Below, one piece after another: positions 1 through 10,006 of a stretch of DNA of 31,084 bases. The first letter of the stretch is position 1. Every line of letters begins with the position of its first letter. A program made the translations under genes and the position numbers. The DNA lies in contig JASANZ010001995.1 in assembly GCA_030849805.1 (NCBI GenBank), positions 1 to 31,084 on the forward strand, read 5' to 3'. The DNA is from Sergeia podlipaevii. Its lineage: Eukaryota > Euglenozoa > Kinetoplastea > Trypanosomatida > Trypanosomatidae. The notes beneath the pieces were generated by a model that saw only the letters and a program-made list of their open reading frames with translations, was not told the origin of the DNA and did no database searches.

Positions 1-644
1 TGGAACACGGAGTCCACGCGCACCTCCTTCTCGAGCAGAGACTTGGCGAGAGCGATCTTGGCGGCAACGTCACCACCGTTGATCTGGATCTCCTGGACGT
101 GCGCCTTCTTCACGCCGACGCGGTTGTTGCGCAGCTTGCGGAGCTGAGTGTGCGCGATGACGCGGATCACCTCAGCCTTCTTGGCGAAGGCGGCCAGAGT
201 GCGGGACTCGGCGATCTTGCCCTCCTTGGTGCTGGTGAACTGCTTCTGGCGAGTGAAGGCCAGCTGAGCGGACTGCTTCCAGTTTTTGTAGTAGCGGCGG
301 CGGAACTCGACGCTGGTGTGGTGGGCCCACACGGTGCCGATGGCCTTCATGCCGACGGGGGTCTGGCGGTAGCCGACGATACCGACAATCGCCATGGGGG
401 GAGCCTCAAGGATGGTGACAGGCTCGACGACCTCCTTCTTGTTCACCTTGGAGCCGGGGCGGTCCACGTCGCGCACGATGTGGGTCATACCGGCCTTGAA
501 CACCATGAAGTTGGTGAGGTGGGGCTTCTGGGAGGGGTCATCCTTGGGGAAGGCGCGCGCGCGGCCGCGGATCTGGCGGGAGCGCTTACGGGGAAGGAAG
601 CCAAGATGGCCGTGGCGGGGGTGCTCGAACTTGCAGTGAGACAT
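1..644 (-). CDS. RPL3: 60S ribosomal protein L3, N-terminal half (cut by window edge)
   Basis: This is a component of the large cytosolic ribosomal subunit; in the family, L3 has a globular body and an extension reaching towards the peptidyl-transferase centre. The frame opens at ATG 644-642 (MSHCKFEHPRHGHLGFLPRK) and stays open for 214 complete codons to the left edge, so about half of the usual roughly 400-residue protein is present. Recognisable L3 stretches include the Arg-rich segment after residue 18, FMVFKAGMTHIVRDVDRPGS, PPMAIVGIVGYRQTP, and QINGGDVAAKIALAKSLLEK near the edge. Third codon positions are very GC-rich (29 of the first 34 codons end in G or C), as expected for a highly expressed gene. 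A predicted trans-splice acceptor lies 20 nt upstream of the ATG. The start is certain; the C-terminus lies outside the window. Confidence 0.97.
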   Translation of the reverse strand, partial: MSHCKFEHPRHGHLGFLPRKRSRQIRGRARAFPKDDPSQKPHLTNFMVFKAGMTHIVRDVDRPGSKVNKKEVVEPVTILEAPPMAIVGIVGYRQTPVGMKAIGTVWAHHTSVEFRRRYYKNWKQSAQLAFTRQKQFTSTKEGKIAESRTLAAFAKKAEVIRVIAHTQLRKLRNNRVGVKKAHVQEIQINGGDVAAKIALAKSLLEKEVRVDSVF

Positions 645-664
645 GTTTATTATTTAACGATTAC

Positions 665-729
665 CTACAAACAGATTTATTTTTTTGTTTTTACGAAATA
701 AGAAAAAGAAAGGGAAACCAAAAAAAGGA
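665..729 (-). promoter_or_regulatory. predicted spliced-leader acceptor for RPL3
   Basis: On the minus strand a pyrimidine-rich tract (729 to 694) is followed by the AG at 666-665 (context TTTGTAG). This leaves a 20-nt leader with no ATG before the L3 start. The site is inferred from sequence, not mapped. Confidence 0.6.
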
Positions 730-1613
730 ATAGGATTTACGGATAAGAGAGGAAAAGTATCACACAGCAGTAGCAGATCATCGTTGCCAAAAGCAAGGCA
801 ATATGCCAGTGCATAAATCAACTGTGTGTGTCTGCATCTGTACTGCAAGAAGCAAAAATTTGATGAAATGATAGTGACAGAAATAGATACTTGATTCGCC
901 TCACTTGATGATATTGTCGTCGTCGTGGCTACTTTCATAACAAAGTGAAAAAAAAAGATGAAGTACAATGTGCAGTGATATATGTCTGCTTGTGTACTCG
1001 CGAAATGCAGTAAAGACTCACAATTGCCCCCGCGTTGTTGTTCAGTACTTTGGTTAAATAGCGAAGCTCACCTCTGAGGGCGTTTTATAGTAAACTGCGT
1101 CGCATATACAAAAAAAAGTAATGAAACAACAACAACAAAAAAAGCAGTTCTACTTGACCTGACAACTTTCTCCGCTCATGTAACATCATTATATATACTT
1201 AGTAGCAAGAGAGTACAATAATAGCAAATCGCGCAGAAGTGAGCTTGCGCTTCTTTTCTTTCGTTCTTTCTTCTTTTATCTATCTATCTCACACATCAAT
1301 ATATATATGGTGCCACAACTACGTTCTTTATGGTGCATTTATGCTTCGTTGTTGCTCGTTCATTCTATTTCTGATAGGGCCAGCTGTGCCTTATCACTGC
1401 ATAAAGAAAGTAAGTGGGCAAAAAAAATAATATATTTTAAAGTCACTCAGAATCTCAGTGTAGAAAAAATCTATGTATGTGCAAAGAACCAAAATCAAGT
1501 CGCACGTTGCTTTATATATATGCTGCCAGATAATTTTTTTAAAAAAATGGCAAAAATGAAGATAAAAAGGAAAGCACTCAATCAATCAAAGCATACACAT
1601 AGATCCCACCACG

Positions 1614-1629
1614 CACACACACACACACA
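1614..1629. repeat. (CA)n microsatellite
   Basis: Eight consecutive CA dinucleotides in the kinesin 3' spacer, preceded by a looser ACGCAC stretch. Confidence 0.85.
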
Positions 1630-1806
1630 AACTTCATCAATATAAAAAAAAAACTTAGAAAAGTAAAGAAGTATACAATGAAATATATAGAAATACTACA
1701 AGTGAAATAGAAAGGAAAAAGGATTTATTCTATCATGTACGTCAAAAACAAAAAAAAAAGTCAGCTTGTAGTAATGTGTGTGTGAGGAGAATTTTAAAAA
1801 GAAAAA

Positions 1807-4800
1807 CTATATAACGGGTGAGCAGAGTGAGGTGGGCGGAGGTAAACTGCCAGCGGTATTGTCAGGTTTCTCAACTCCAATGGGGTGTCCACAGCAGCGG
1901 CACGCCTTCGCATCGGTCTTGTTTAGCCACATGCACTGTTCGCACTCGATCTTCCCGCTCCATGCTAGCACGGAGAACTTACGCAGCAGACCAGTAAGCT
2001 GCTTGCGTAACTCATCATTGTGGTCAAGAAGATCACCAGCAAGACACGTTGCGCTGTGCTTTCCATCCATGCGGTGCGCATGCTCAAGACGTAGCAAACG
2101 CTCCCGCTCCTCCAGTAGCTTGGAGAGGTCCAAGTGATAGTTCTTCTGCCGCTTAATCTCCTCATCGCGAGCCTTGATCATCCGCTCAGCATCCTTGTTA
2201 CGTGTGATGATATTACGTAGGTCGTCCTCGAGGCCTAAAAGCGTCCGCTCATTGTCATCTACCACCGTGTCCATCTCCTTCTTGCGCCTGTCGAGGGCGG
2301 CTTTGCGGTCTCTCATGCTCTTGCGCATAGCGCGCTCGCGGCGACGTAGATCTGTTTCGAGGAGTCTCGACTCCTTCTCCATGTTCATGGTTTCGAGCTT
2401 CAGACGCCTAGCCATATCGCGCATGTCCTGCTCCCGACGCCGAGCAGCCTCAAGCTGCTCCTGGGTTTCTTTAAGTGCCCTCTGGCCCTGCTCTGATAGC
2501 ACCGACACGCGGATATCCTCCTGTTCAAGAAAGATGAGATACTGCTTAATCTCCGCCTCCTCAGCGCTGCGTCGTGTGACGCGCTGTCGATCCTCCTCCT
2601 CAATCCGTCGCACTCTATTCTCCAGTCGAGCAGACTCAGCCTTGAGGCTTGCCTCTGTGCGCTGCAGAAGCTCTACGAGACTGGCATTATCGCCCTTGAC
2701 AGCACAGCGCAAAAGATCCAGGTCTATCCGCATCTCCCGAACGTGATCCTCGCTGTCCTTCTTAAGCTCTGCACTTACTGCCTTGAAGTGAGTATTCTGT
2801 TGCTCCGATTCGACGGCAAATACCTCGCTCACGCCATGCATGCGGCTAGCCAGTGCACTCTCCTTCGTCTTGAGGCGCGTGGCTTGCTCAATCAGCTCCT
2901 TCTCGCGGGCATTGTACTCAGCGACACGAGCGCGGTCTATCTCCTCAATCTCAAGAAGGTATCGCTTCACGTGTTCCTCCTCAGCGCGCAAGCGCTCTTC
3001 TCCCCGGCGCTGCTCTGCTGCGAACTCCGCCACACGCTGAGCGAAAGCCTCCTGATCCGCCAGCAGTTGCCCTTCCCGCTTGCGCAACTCCTGCTCCTGG
3101 CTGGCCACGTTAAAGAGAGCGCCGGATTCCCTATCGAAGATAAGGCCCTGTGACAAGGACAAGGAGGGTGAAAGCCCACGGTAAGTGCCGTTGCTGCCAG
3201 ACCCTTGGCTGGTACTGCTCCTAGGGGTGGGACATAGATTGCGCTCGCGGCACACAGCCTGCCAGCGATCACACGCCACAGTCCTATCTCGCGCCTTATG
3301 CTCTGCCATCTCTAGCATCTTCAGCATCATGAACTCGTGGTGCAGGTGCTCTTCAATTTGACTACGGTGCATCTCCTCAAAGTCAAACAGTGCAAAGGCG
3401 GCGCCGCGTGCAATTCGTGTGGCCTTCTGTGCCTCCGCCTCTAGCCCCATGTAAGCACTGTCCTGACGTGCCTTGCTCTCCTGTTGAGCTGTCCTGTGAA
3501 CCTCCTCAGTCTCTCGGAGCTGCCGCTTGGCACGCTCAAGGGACTCCTCCGCAAATTGGGCAGAGGCAGCGACCGTACCAAGTTGCACCTTCGTCTCGAG
3601 AAGGTCCTGCTGGCGCTGGTCAAGCTCCTTCAGAAGAGTCTTCACCTGCTGCTCCCACTCGCCAGCGCGGGTCTGCTGGCGACGGAGTTCGTCCTCCTTC
3701 TCCCGTAGTTGCAGCTCCATCGCGTGAACACGACCGGTCTGTGCGGCGGCCTCAAGCTGCCTCGTTACCTCATGGCTACCAAGGCGTCCCTCACGGAGCA
3801 GGAGCAACGCAGTAGCGCTTTCCTCACGCACAATGCAGGCGCGATATATCGCCTCGATGCCAATGACGTACTCGAGCTCTCGTGTAAAGAGTGCGCGGGC
3901 AGCAGCCTTGGCTTGTGCACCGCGAATCGCCTCTGTGTCTTTTAAATACTTCTGATGTGAAAGGGTTTCTCCTTCGCGAAGTTGCAGACTGCTCCGGAGG
4001 GATTCGCTCTCCTCCTCCTTCTTCTTAAGACGAGCCATAACGTCCGCGTGTTCCTGCTGTCGCCGCGACTCCACCAGCGCCGCGTCGGCAAGTGCATGTG
4101 CGAGCTCTTCATTGCGGGCACGTGTGACTTCCTCGGCCAAATTGACCCCGCGTTCCCGCTTTGCCAACTCCTCGGCGCGCTTGGCATGATCAGCCTCCAG
4201 CTCCGCACGTCGTCCCTGGAGATCATCCTCCCAGCTTTGCAGACGCTCCTCTAGCAACTTGCTCTCCGCCTCAAAGCGCGCAATGGTGCGCTGGAACTCC
4301 TCCTTCGCTCGCACGTTGGCGTTGCGGCCATTTTGCAGCTCGCCCTCCATCTCGCGTGTGTGAGCGAGTAGTTCCAGCTCCTTGCGCTTGAGCTCCATCT
4401 CCATCTGATGCTGACGGCTATTCAAGGCGTCCTGGGACTGACGTGCAAACCTCTCCTTCTCAAGCAACACCGCCTCACGACCCTTAAGCTTTTGAAGAGT
4501 GTCCTCATGCGTGCGCTGCAGTTCAGTTTCTCTCACAGCCTGCTTTTGCTCCCACTCGCTGCGCCTCTGGAGTATCTCGGCAAACTGAGCATCGAGATCG
4601 CGTTCACGATCCTTAAGTTGTGCCTCACGCACCGCTAGGCTGTCGCCAAATGCCTTGAGGGATCGGCTGGTCTCAGAGTCTTCGCGAATCTTCGCACGCT
4701 TGAGAGACGCCACCTCCTCCTCGTGTTGCCGGGCCTCCCGTTCCTTAGAGCGAAGCTGAAACTCAGCTTTACGCAACTTATCGTTCATTTCGTCTTCCTT

Positions 4801-7092
4801 GTCCTGTGCCTTTCGGGCGAGCTCCAGCATGCGGCGGTCAAGCTCCGCCTGACGCGTCTCTGCCTCCGCCTGCAGCCGAGCCGCCTGACTCTCAGCCTCC
4901 GCCCATTTGCGCTGCATGGCGGACTCAGTCTTGCGAGTCTCCTCCTCCGCGTCTCGAAGTCTCTCCTGAGCTTCACGCATGCGGGTGGCCACCTCGCGCT
5001 CGCGCTCTTGCGCCGCCGCCTCCAACTCTCGTACTCGCGCCACCCACTCCTCCTCCATCGTGACGGTGCGCTGCTCCAGAGCCACGGCCTCCTGCTGGGC
5101 ACTTTCAAACTTGCGCCGCAGTTCCTTCTCTTGCGCCTGAGCAAGCTTCTCCTTCTGGTGTAACTCCTTTTCCAGATCTTTCTGTCTGCACTTGAGGTCG
5201 TGCACGCGCTCCCGGGACTTGGTCTCAAGGTCGTACAGCTTCGCCTCCATCTCGCGTTGCTGCTTCAGCAGGTCATCCTCTTTATTCTTGAGCGCTACCT
5301 CTGACGTGCGTCGCTGCTCTTGCATTTCGGAGAGTCGCTCCTGCGCATCCTGCTCTGCCTTGCGCTGCGCCTCAGTCAGCTGCTTCTCACGTTCCTTCTG
5401 CAGAGACTTGGCCTGCAACGCCTCGCTCTCAAGAGCGGCCATCTGAGCCTCGTAGGCACTGCGCTCCTCCTCCATCGCTCGCAGCCGCGCCACCAGGTCG
5501 GCCTCTCTTTTCTCCATCGCCAAGCGCCGCTGGAGCGTGCACTCCTGCTCGCGTCGTAGTCGATCGTTGACCTCTTTCAGCTGGGCTTCAATGGCCTCCT
5601 TGCGCGCGCCGGTACGCTGGGCTTCGGACAGTTCGCGTCGTAGTTGCATCAGTTCCTCGTTGGCGCGGCGCAGCTCAATAGCGGCTGGGTCCTCTTCCAC
5701 CTTTGGCTTGTTAAGCACATGGCGGGCCTTGGCAGCGTAGTTGAGGGTCTGAATGGTTTGAGGCCGGTGCTTTTCGCATGGGTCAATAGTGCAGATAAGC
5801 GTGGTCTTGCTGTTTCCTCCAAAGGCATCGCGAAGCAGTTTTGTGAGAACGCTGTTGCGGTATGGCGGTTTGATGCCCTTGCGCTTGTGGTCTGACAGCT
5901 GCTCAATCACCATACCAAGCGTGAAGAGAGACTTGTTGATCTCACGAGCCTCCTTCAACTGTTGTCCCTGCACCCCTGTCTCACTCACCCGCTCGCTACC
6001 AGCAAGATCCACGAGACGAATGCAGAAGTGACGGTTCGTTGCCGTGGCCACGGTGCCATCTGGTTCTTCAAAGGAGATATTTTCGCATAGTTCGATCATA
6101 AAGATGGTGTGACTGCGGCTACTGCGTTCATTTGACTTTGTCACTGCGGTGCGGCGGCACCGATTGCCAATGGCAAACGCCTGAAGGAGATCTTCCTTGC
6201 TTTCCACCCTGATACGCCGAGCTCCAACAAGGGCGAATGTGGCCGAGCTAGGTGTCACCTCCTCCCGCACGCTGACGGCCGCTCCGACGTTGAGTAGATC
6301 GCTCACCTTCTCGCAGTACACCTCCACGTAGCGCACGTACACCTCCCAGCTAAGCTTTTCACCTGTGGTGGCCACAAAAGTGCGGTCCCTCAGTTCGTCA
6401 AACAGCTCCATGCACATACGAGGAATGATACCATCTTCGGGGTCTCCAATCTGCTCACCCCAACCCTTTCCGCCACCAAGCATCGTGTACGTCTTGCCAC
6501 TACCGGTCTGTCCGTAAGCAAGCAACGTGCTGTTGTATCCATCCATAGCGTGCATCAAGAGCGGACGGCCCACTTGCTCGTACACAGCTGCCTGCGAGAC
6601 CGGCGCGCTGCCATCCTGTGCAGGAGCTGCGCCGGACCACAGAGGAACATCCACAGAAAACGGTGCCTCAACACCGGCGATTGACACAGTCGCGTTAGTT
6701 GGGTCCATGGCCACAACAACCTCGCCGCTATACTCCAACTCCCTTGAACTTAAAGGCCGGCAGCGCACTGCCACCCTCACTGTTTCATTTCCTCCTTGTG
6801 AGGAGAGAGCGGGAGAGCTAGGGCTCATGCCAGAGAACCCTGTGCTGCTACTGCTCGCCTGGCGTCCCCAGGAGCTGCTGCATGGGCTGCGTGGGGGTTG
6901 CGGGGCTCCAGAAGGGGGTCTGCCAGTGGTGGTAGTAACGACAGAATAGGGCAGTCCTGAAAGCGCAGACAAGGGCCGTGAAGAAGAAGGTCGCTTAGAC
7001 TTAGTGGAAGTTGGGGAGTGATTCTCGTTGCTAGAAAATATCTCACCAGAAGTGGAGTTGCGCCGCACGCGAAGGAAGTCTCTCTGGAGCAT
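1807..7092 (-). CDS. N-terminal-motor kinesin with long coiled coil and C-terminal RanBP2-type zinc finger
   Basis: This is a microtubule motor of 1761 residues. Residues 1-100 are a Ser/Pro-rich, probably disordered leader. The motor domain spans about 103-465, with P-loop GQTGSGKT (194-201), switch I NERSSRSH (321-328), switch II DLAGSER (362-368) and the motif NKSLFTLG near 386, so the ATPase looks intact. From about 470 to 1700 the protein is almost continuous charged heptad coiled coil (Glu/Arg/Lys/Gln-rich), broken near 1230-1330 by a non-coiled hinge with a Ser/Gly-rich segment. The C-terminus carries C-x2-C-x3-N-x6-C-x2-C at 1717-1734, which fits the RanBP2 zinc-finger pattern exactly. 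I cannot place it in a standard kinesin family; it is probably a kinetoplastid orphan. No obvious tandem repeat array of the Leishmania K39 type is visible. The ATG at 7092 follows a strong acceptor with a 92-nt leader lacking ATG. Cargo and location are unknown. Confidence 0.95.
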   Translation of the reverse strand: MLQRDFLRVRRNSTSGEIFSSNENHSPTSTKSKRPSSSRPLSALSGLPYSVVTTTTGRPPSGAPQPPRSPCSSSWGRQASSSSTGFSGMSPSSPALSSQGGNETVRVAVRCRPLSSRELEYSGEVVVAMDPTNATVSIAGVEAPFSVDVPLWSGAAPAQDGSAPVSQAAVYEQVGRPLLMHAMDGYNSTLLAYGQTGSGKTYTMLGGGKGWGEQIGDPEDGIIPRMCMELFDELRDRTFVATTGEKLSWEVYVRYVEVYCEKVSDLLNVGAAVSVREEVTPSSATFALVGARRIRVESKEDLLQAFAIGNRCRRTAVTKSNERSSRSHTIFMIELCENISFEEPDGTVATATNRHFCIRLVDLAGSERVSETGVQGQQLKEAREINKSLFTLGMVIEQLSDHKRKGIKPPYRNSVLTKLLRDAFGGNSKTTLICTIDPCEKHRPQTIQTLNYAAKARHVLNKPKVEEDPAAIELRRANEELMQLRRELSEAQRTGARKEAIEAQLKEVNDRLRREQECTLQRRLAMEKREADLVARLRAMEEERSAYEAQMAALESEALQAKSLQKEREKQLTEAQRKAEQDAQERLSEMQEQRRTSEVALKNKEDDLLKQQREMEAKLYDLETKSRERVHDLKCRQKDLEKELHQKEKLAQAQEKELRRKFESAQQEAVALEQRTVTMEEEWVARVRELEAAAQEREREVATRMREAQERLRDAEEETRKTESAMQRKWAEAESQAARLQAEAETRQAELDRRMLELARKAQDKEDEMNDKLRKAEFQLRSKEREARQHEEEVASLKRAKIREDSETSRSLKAFGDSLAVREAQLKDRERDLDAQFAEILQRRSEWEQKQAVRETELQRTHEDTLQKLKGREAVLLEKERFARQSQDALNSRQHQMEMELKRKELELLAHTREMEGELQNGRNANVRAKEEFQRTIARFEAESKLLEERLQSWEDDLQGRRAELEADHAKRAEELAKRERGVNLAEEVTRARNEELAHALADAALVESRRQQEHADVMARLKKKEEESESLRSSLQLREGETLSHQKYLKDTEAIRGAQAKAAARALFTRELEYVIGIEAIYRACIVREESATALLLLREGRLGSHEVTRQLEAAAQTGRVHAMELQLREKEDELRRQQTRAGEWEQQVKTLLKELDQRQQDLLETKVQLGTVAASAQFAEESLERAKRQLRETEEVHRTAQQESKARQDSAYMGLEAEAQKATRIARGAAFALFDFEEMHRSQIEEHLHHEFMMLKMLEMAEHKARDRTVACDRWQAVCRERNLCPTPRSSTSQGSGSNGTYRGLSPSLSLSQGLIFDRESGALFNVASQEQELRKREGQLLADQEAFAQRVAEFAAEQRRGEERLRAEEEHVKRYLLEIEEIDRARVAEYNAREKELIEQATRLKTKESALASRMHGVSEVFAVESEQQNTHFKAVSAELKKDSEDHVREMRIDLDLLRCAVKGDNASLVELLQRTEASLKAESARLENRVRRIEEEDRQRVTRRSAEEAEIKQYLIFLEQEDIRVSVLSEQGQRALKETQEQLEAARRREQDMRDMARRLKLETMNMEKESRLLETDLRRRERAMRKSMRDRKAALDRRKKEMDTVVDDNERTLLGLEDDLRNIITRNKDAERMIKARDEEIKRQKNYHLDLSKLLEERERLLRLEHAHRMDGKHSATCLAGDLLDHNDELRKQLTGLLRKFSVLAWSGKIECEQCMWLNKTDAKACRCCGHPIGVEKPDNTAGSLPPPTSLCSPVI

Positions 7093-7184
7093 CTTTGAAG
7101 AGAAAAACAGTTATATATATGCGTGTGTATGATAAATATATATGAGAAAAGCAATATAGGTGGAGGATCTAATTGCTATTGTAG

Positions 7185-7207
7185 CTATATGGGAAAAAAA
7201 AAAACAC
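7185..7207 (-). promoter_or_regulatory. predicted spliced-leader acceptor for the kinesin
   Basis: On the minus strand a run of T and C (7207 to 7191) is followed by CATATAG with AG at 7186-7185. The 92-nt leader to the kinesin ATG has no upstream ATG. A second pyrimidine-rich stretch near 7497-7540 could serve as an alternative distal site. Confidence 0.65.
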
Positions 7208-9448
7208 AAGCGGATGTAAATGAAAAAAATACCGAAAAGGACGAAGCTCCCAAAAGCTTATATGAAAAGAAAAGAGTGAGAGGTATTCTAAATGGCTTCA
7301 AAGAGAAAAAACTTTATATATATTCAAAAACTGCTAAATGGTGGTCAATAGTAGTTAGCAACTGATGATGTTCTATGCACTAACAAAGCAACACACAAAG
7401 AGAACTGAAGGCTCGCAAGCAAGCTTCAGCCAACAATATTTCCTCAATGTGTAATGGGTTCTGTGTAGTTCTATTCTGCGCAGTACTTTTACTTAAAAGG
7501 GACAAAGAATAAGTTATAGAAGAAGAAATAAAGAAGTTAATAAAAGGAATACAAGGAGCAATCTGGGATATAGTGTCGCCTATGCTAATGAGCACATTTC
7601 ACGATACGTTGTTGGACTTAATCGCGCATGATTTATTTATTTTTCTTTTTGGAATAAGCAAATTTTTTTAGCTATGCTCCAAAGATGTTTCAGCAGCGCA
7701 TTCATAACACAGAGTCCACGCATACGCGTGGGGGAGCACTTATCAAGCTCATCAGCGGTTATCTCCTCAACCGTAAAAGTGGCCCTCTTTGCTATCAAAC
7801 TCTCTGTCATAGTCCTCGTTGTTTAGTGATAACAATAATAACAATAGTTGTAGCAAAGATGAAAAAATAAAGATAACAATCAAATGGTTTCTTTCTGTGA
7901 AGAGAAAGTCATACGACACTTTAAAGCACGTTCTTTTTTATCCATAAAGAAAAAAGGAGTCAGCTGCACTCCACAAAACAGACATACTAACCGCAAATAA
8001 GTATTTTTTTTCTATTTGTACTTAGATTGTGTATAGCTGCTTAACCTAATTATCACAAGTATGCAAATCCGGATATCAGGGCACGCACATACACCAACAC
8101 AGAAGAAAAAAAAAAGAAACAATAAATCACTTAATCTGATAAAGTGCACTTGCAGATAACAATTGAAAAAGAAAATTGTGTTACTTTCGTCATACAGCAT
8201 GTAAACGACAACAAATACCTTCCCTCTTTAAAAAAAAAAAAGTAATTTCTCCTTCATTCATCAAACTTGCACGTACACACGCACACACAGAAGGAAAAGA
8301 GACAACGTGTTGTGTAGGCGCTCACACTTACTCAAATCGTGCTACATTAGCGCATTTTTCGCTGTTTTTCTTGCTCAATCAATAGCATGACCGTCTTCCT
8401 TGTTACATACTATCGCTCTCCTCCGTCAAATGTAAAGTTTCTTTTATCACGGAAGAACAACAACAACAAAAAGAAGCCAATACGTACGTAGCAACTAGAA
8501 CGTGTTTACAATCAAGCGCGTGTGTGCCATGGAGTAGAAGCGTCAATACAGAGAGTATTTCTAGACAACTCTAAGGAATAGAAGAAGGAAAAGTTGGGCG
8601 AGTGAATAGCACTACTGAGACACACATACCAGATCCCTACACTGCGTCCACACCCTATCATAGATGAGTACACACTCCCTTCCTCTATCTTTCCAGGTAT
8701 CAGCGCGATAGTGTAGTGTAATATGCCACGATGATATTTCTATATGTTTTTTAAGAGGAAAAGAAAATCAGAATGCAAGATTTTTGGGGGAAAGAAGTTG
8801 CTTTGCTGTTGCTGCATGCCTGTGAGGGCGTAACTCTATCATTTTTTGTCATTGTTTTCTTTGTTAGGCAATGGTACCAGTGACCACCAGTTCATTTATG
8901 TGTGTCTGTGTGCCCTCCTACTCAGAACAGCAGTCAAAGTGATAAGCAGTAGCAAAGGCAGCATCAGTGATCATAGAAAACAACAAAAGGCCAAAAGAAA
9001 AAACGCGATCTGGAAGAAAGACCACTGGTTCGAGAGATGGAACTTATGAAGTACCATCCTATAAAACAAGAAAAAAAAAGTGCAAAAAAAAAACCGAAAG
9101 AAACACCGCTGCATAAAAGGGAAAAGGAGGGCTTTTTAAAAAAGAAAAAAGGCGCTTACACGAATTACATACACTATATGGTAGCTTGGGATTCTTTTCT
9201 TTTTCATTTGTCTTATTTTTTTTTCTAGCAAAGCGATTGTGGGGGAAGAATGTATCGTGAACATGCAAGTTCGTGTCACCCCTACATAACAATGAAAAGA
9301 GTAAAGAAAAGAAATGACAGAAAAGAAAAAAAAATCGTCTGAACGCGCGCGTACGTCTCCAAACAGAAAACAAGGGCGGATTATTGCTGTTGACCAAAGG
9401 CGTGCTTCAACCTTATGGTACACTTCAGCCTACCTTGTATATAGAGTT

Positions 9449-9469
9449 CTAAAAAAAAAAAAAAAAAAA
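9449..9469 (-). promoter_or_regulatory. orphan acceptor-like T19-AG element
   Basis: On the minus strand nineteen consecutive T are followed immediately by AG at 9450-9449. It looks like a strong trans-splice acceptor or a pyrimidine signal for coupled polyadenylation of the upstream 591-aa gene, but no credible reading frame begins nearby. The longest ATG frame soon after it is about 42 codons. Confidence 0.4.
9451..9469. repeat. 19-base A homopolymer
   Basis: Longest perfect homopolymer I found in the window; T19 on the sense strand, directly before an AG. Confidence 0.9.
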
Positions 9470-9594
9470 GGATGGTGACAAATTCCCTTGTGTGCCACGT
9501 ACTGACATATCCAGTAAAAAAAGATAATTTGCAAAAAAAAAAAAAATGCAATCAAAAGTAATGAAGCAAAAAAAGAGTTCGTTTGCGTGTTATG

Positions 9595-9616
9595 TCATTC
9601 ATTCATTCATTCATTC
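9595..9616. repeat. (TCAT)n microsatellite
   Basis: Five and a half copies of TCAT in the large spacer. Confidence 0.9.
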
Positions 9617-10006
9617 GTTTGTTTGCTTTTTTTGATGAGCAAAAATGAAAGAAATATATATCACACCAGTACCAACCATACAGACCAAAAGTAAAAGTAG
9701 TAGAACTTACGGTGCAGTGGGACTACATATCTATATTTCATTTTTTCTTGCCTCTTCCATGTTAAACTACCCGCGGCCCTTATGACATATTGTGCAAAGA
9801 AGTAGAAGCGGGGACGTGATTTACCGGGAAAGCAATGCAAAAACGCAAAACCTAAATAACAAACAAAAAAAAAATAATGAAAAGAAAGACTGAAAAAGTC
9901 TCAAAAAAAAAGAAAAAGAACATATATAATACTAACAATAATAATAATAGTAATTGCAGCTGCCCGTGCGTATACCCACGCATACACACGGATCAGGTAA
10001 AAAAAA

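Larger units (their letters stand above)
645..1806. other. intergenic spacer between kinesin stop and RPL3 start
   Basis: This 1.16 kb AT-rich spacer holds the kinesin 3'UTR and the RPL3 leader. It contains A-runs, a (CA) microsatellite at 1614-1629 and AT-rich patches. The short open frames in it have no coding character and no consistent acceptor. I see no RNA gene. Confidence 0.6.
7093..10006. other. 2.9 kb gene-free spacer
   Basis: This is the largest gap in the window, between the stop of the 591-aa protein and the kinesin start. It is AT-rich with A-runs on the plus strand, a (TCAT)5 repeat at 9595-9616 and a 19-A run at 9451-9469. Minus-strand open frames here either begin at GTG/TTG or, like the 71-codon frame at 7380-7595, have no pyrimidine tract upstream. 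I see no convincing protein or RNA gene. It probably holds a long 3'UTR plus the kinesin leader. Confidence 0.55.

Noticed and set aside
99..701. 200-codon plus-strand frame opposite RPL3
   Set aside because: Leu/Ala/Gly-rich antisense reading of the L3 gene that ends by decoding the leader A/T-rich sequence.
7360..7410. TGATGA ... CTGA pair resembling C and D boxes of a snoRNA
   Set aside because: The spacing of about 40 nt is short for a C/D snoRNA and no terminal stem pairing was apparent. Such short boxes are common by chance.
7380..7595. 71-codon ATG frame on the minus strand in the large gap
   Set aside because: No pyrimidine tract upstream; the sequence is composed of a decoded T/C-rich stretch. 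No domain.
9020..9040. GGTTCGAG resembling a tRNA B box / T-loop
   Set aside because: No A box, no acceptor-stem pairing and no cloverleaf could be found around it on the plus strand.
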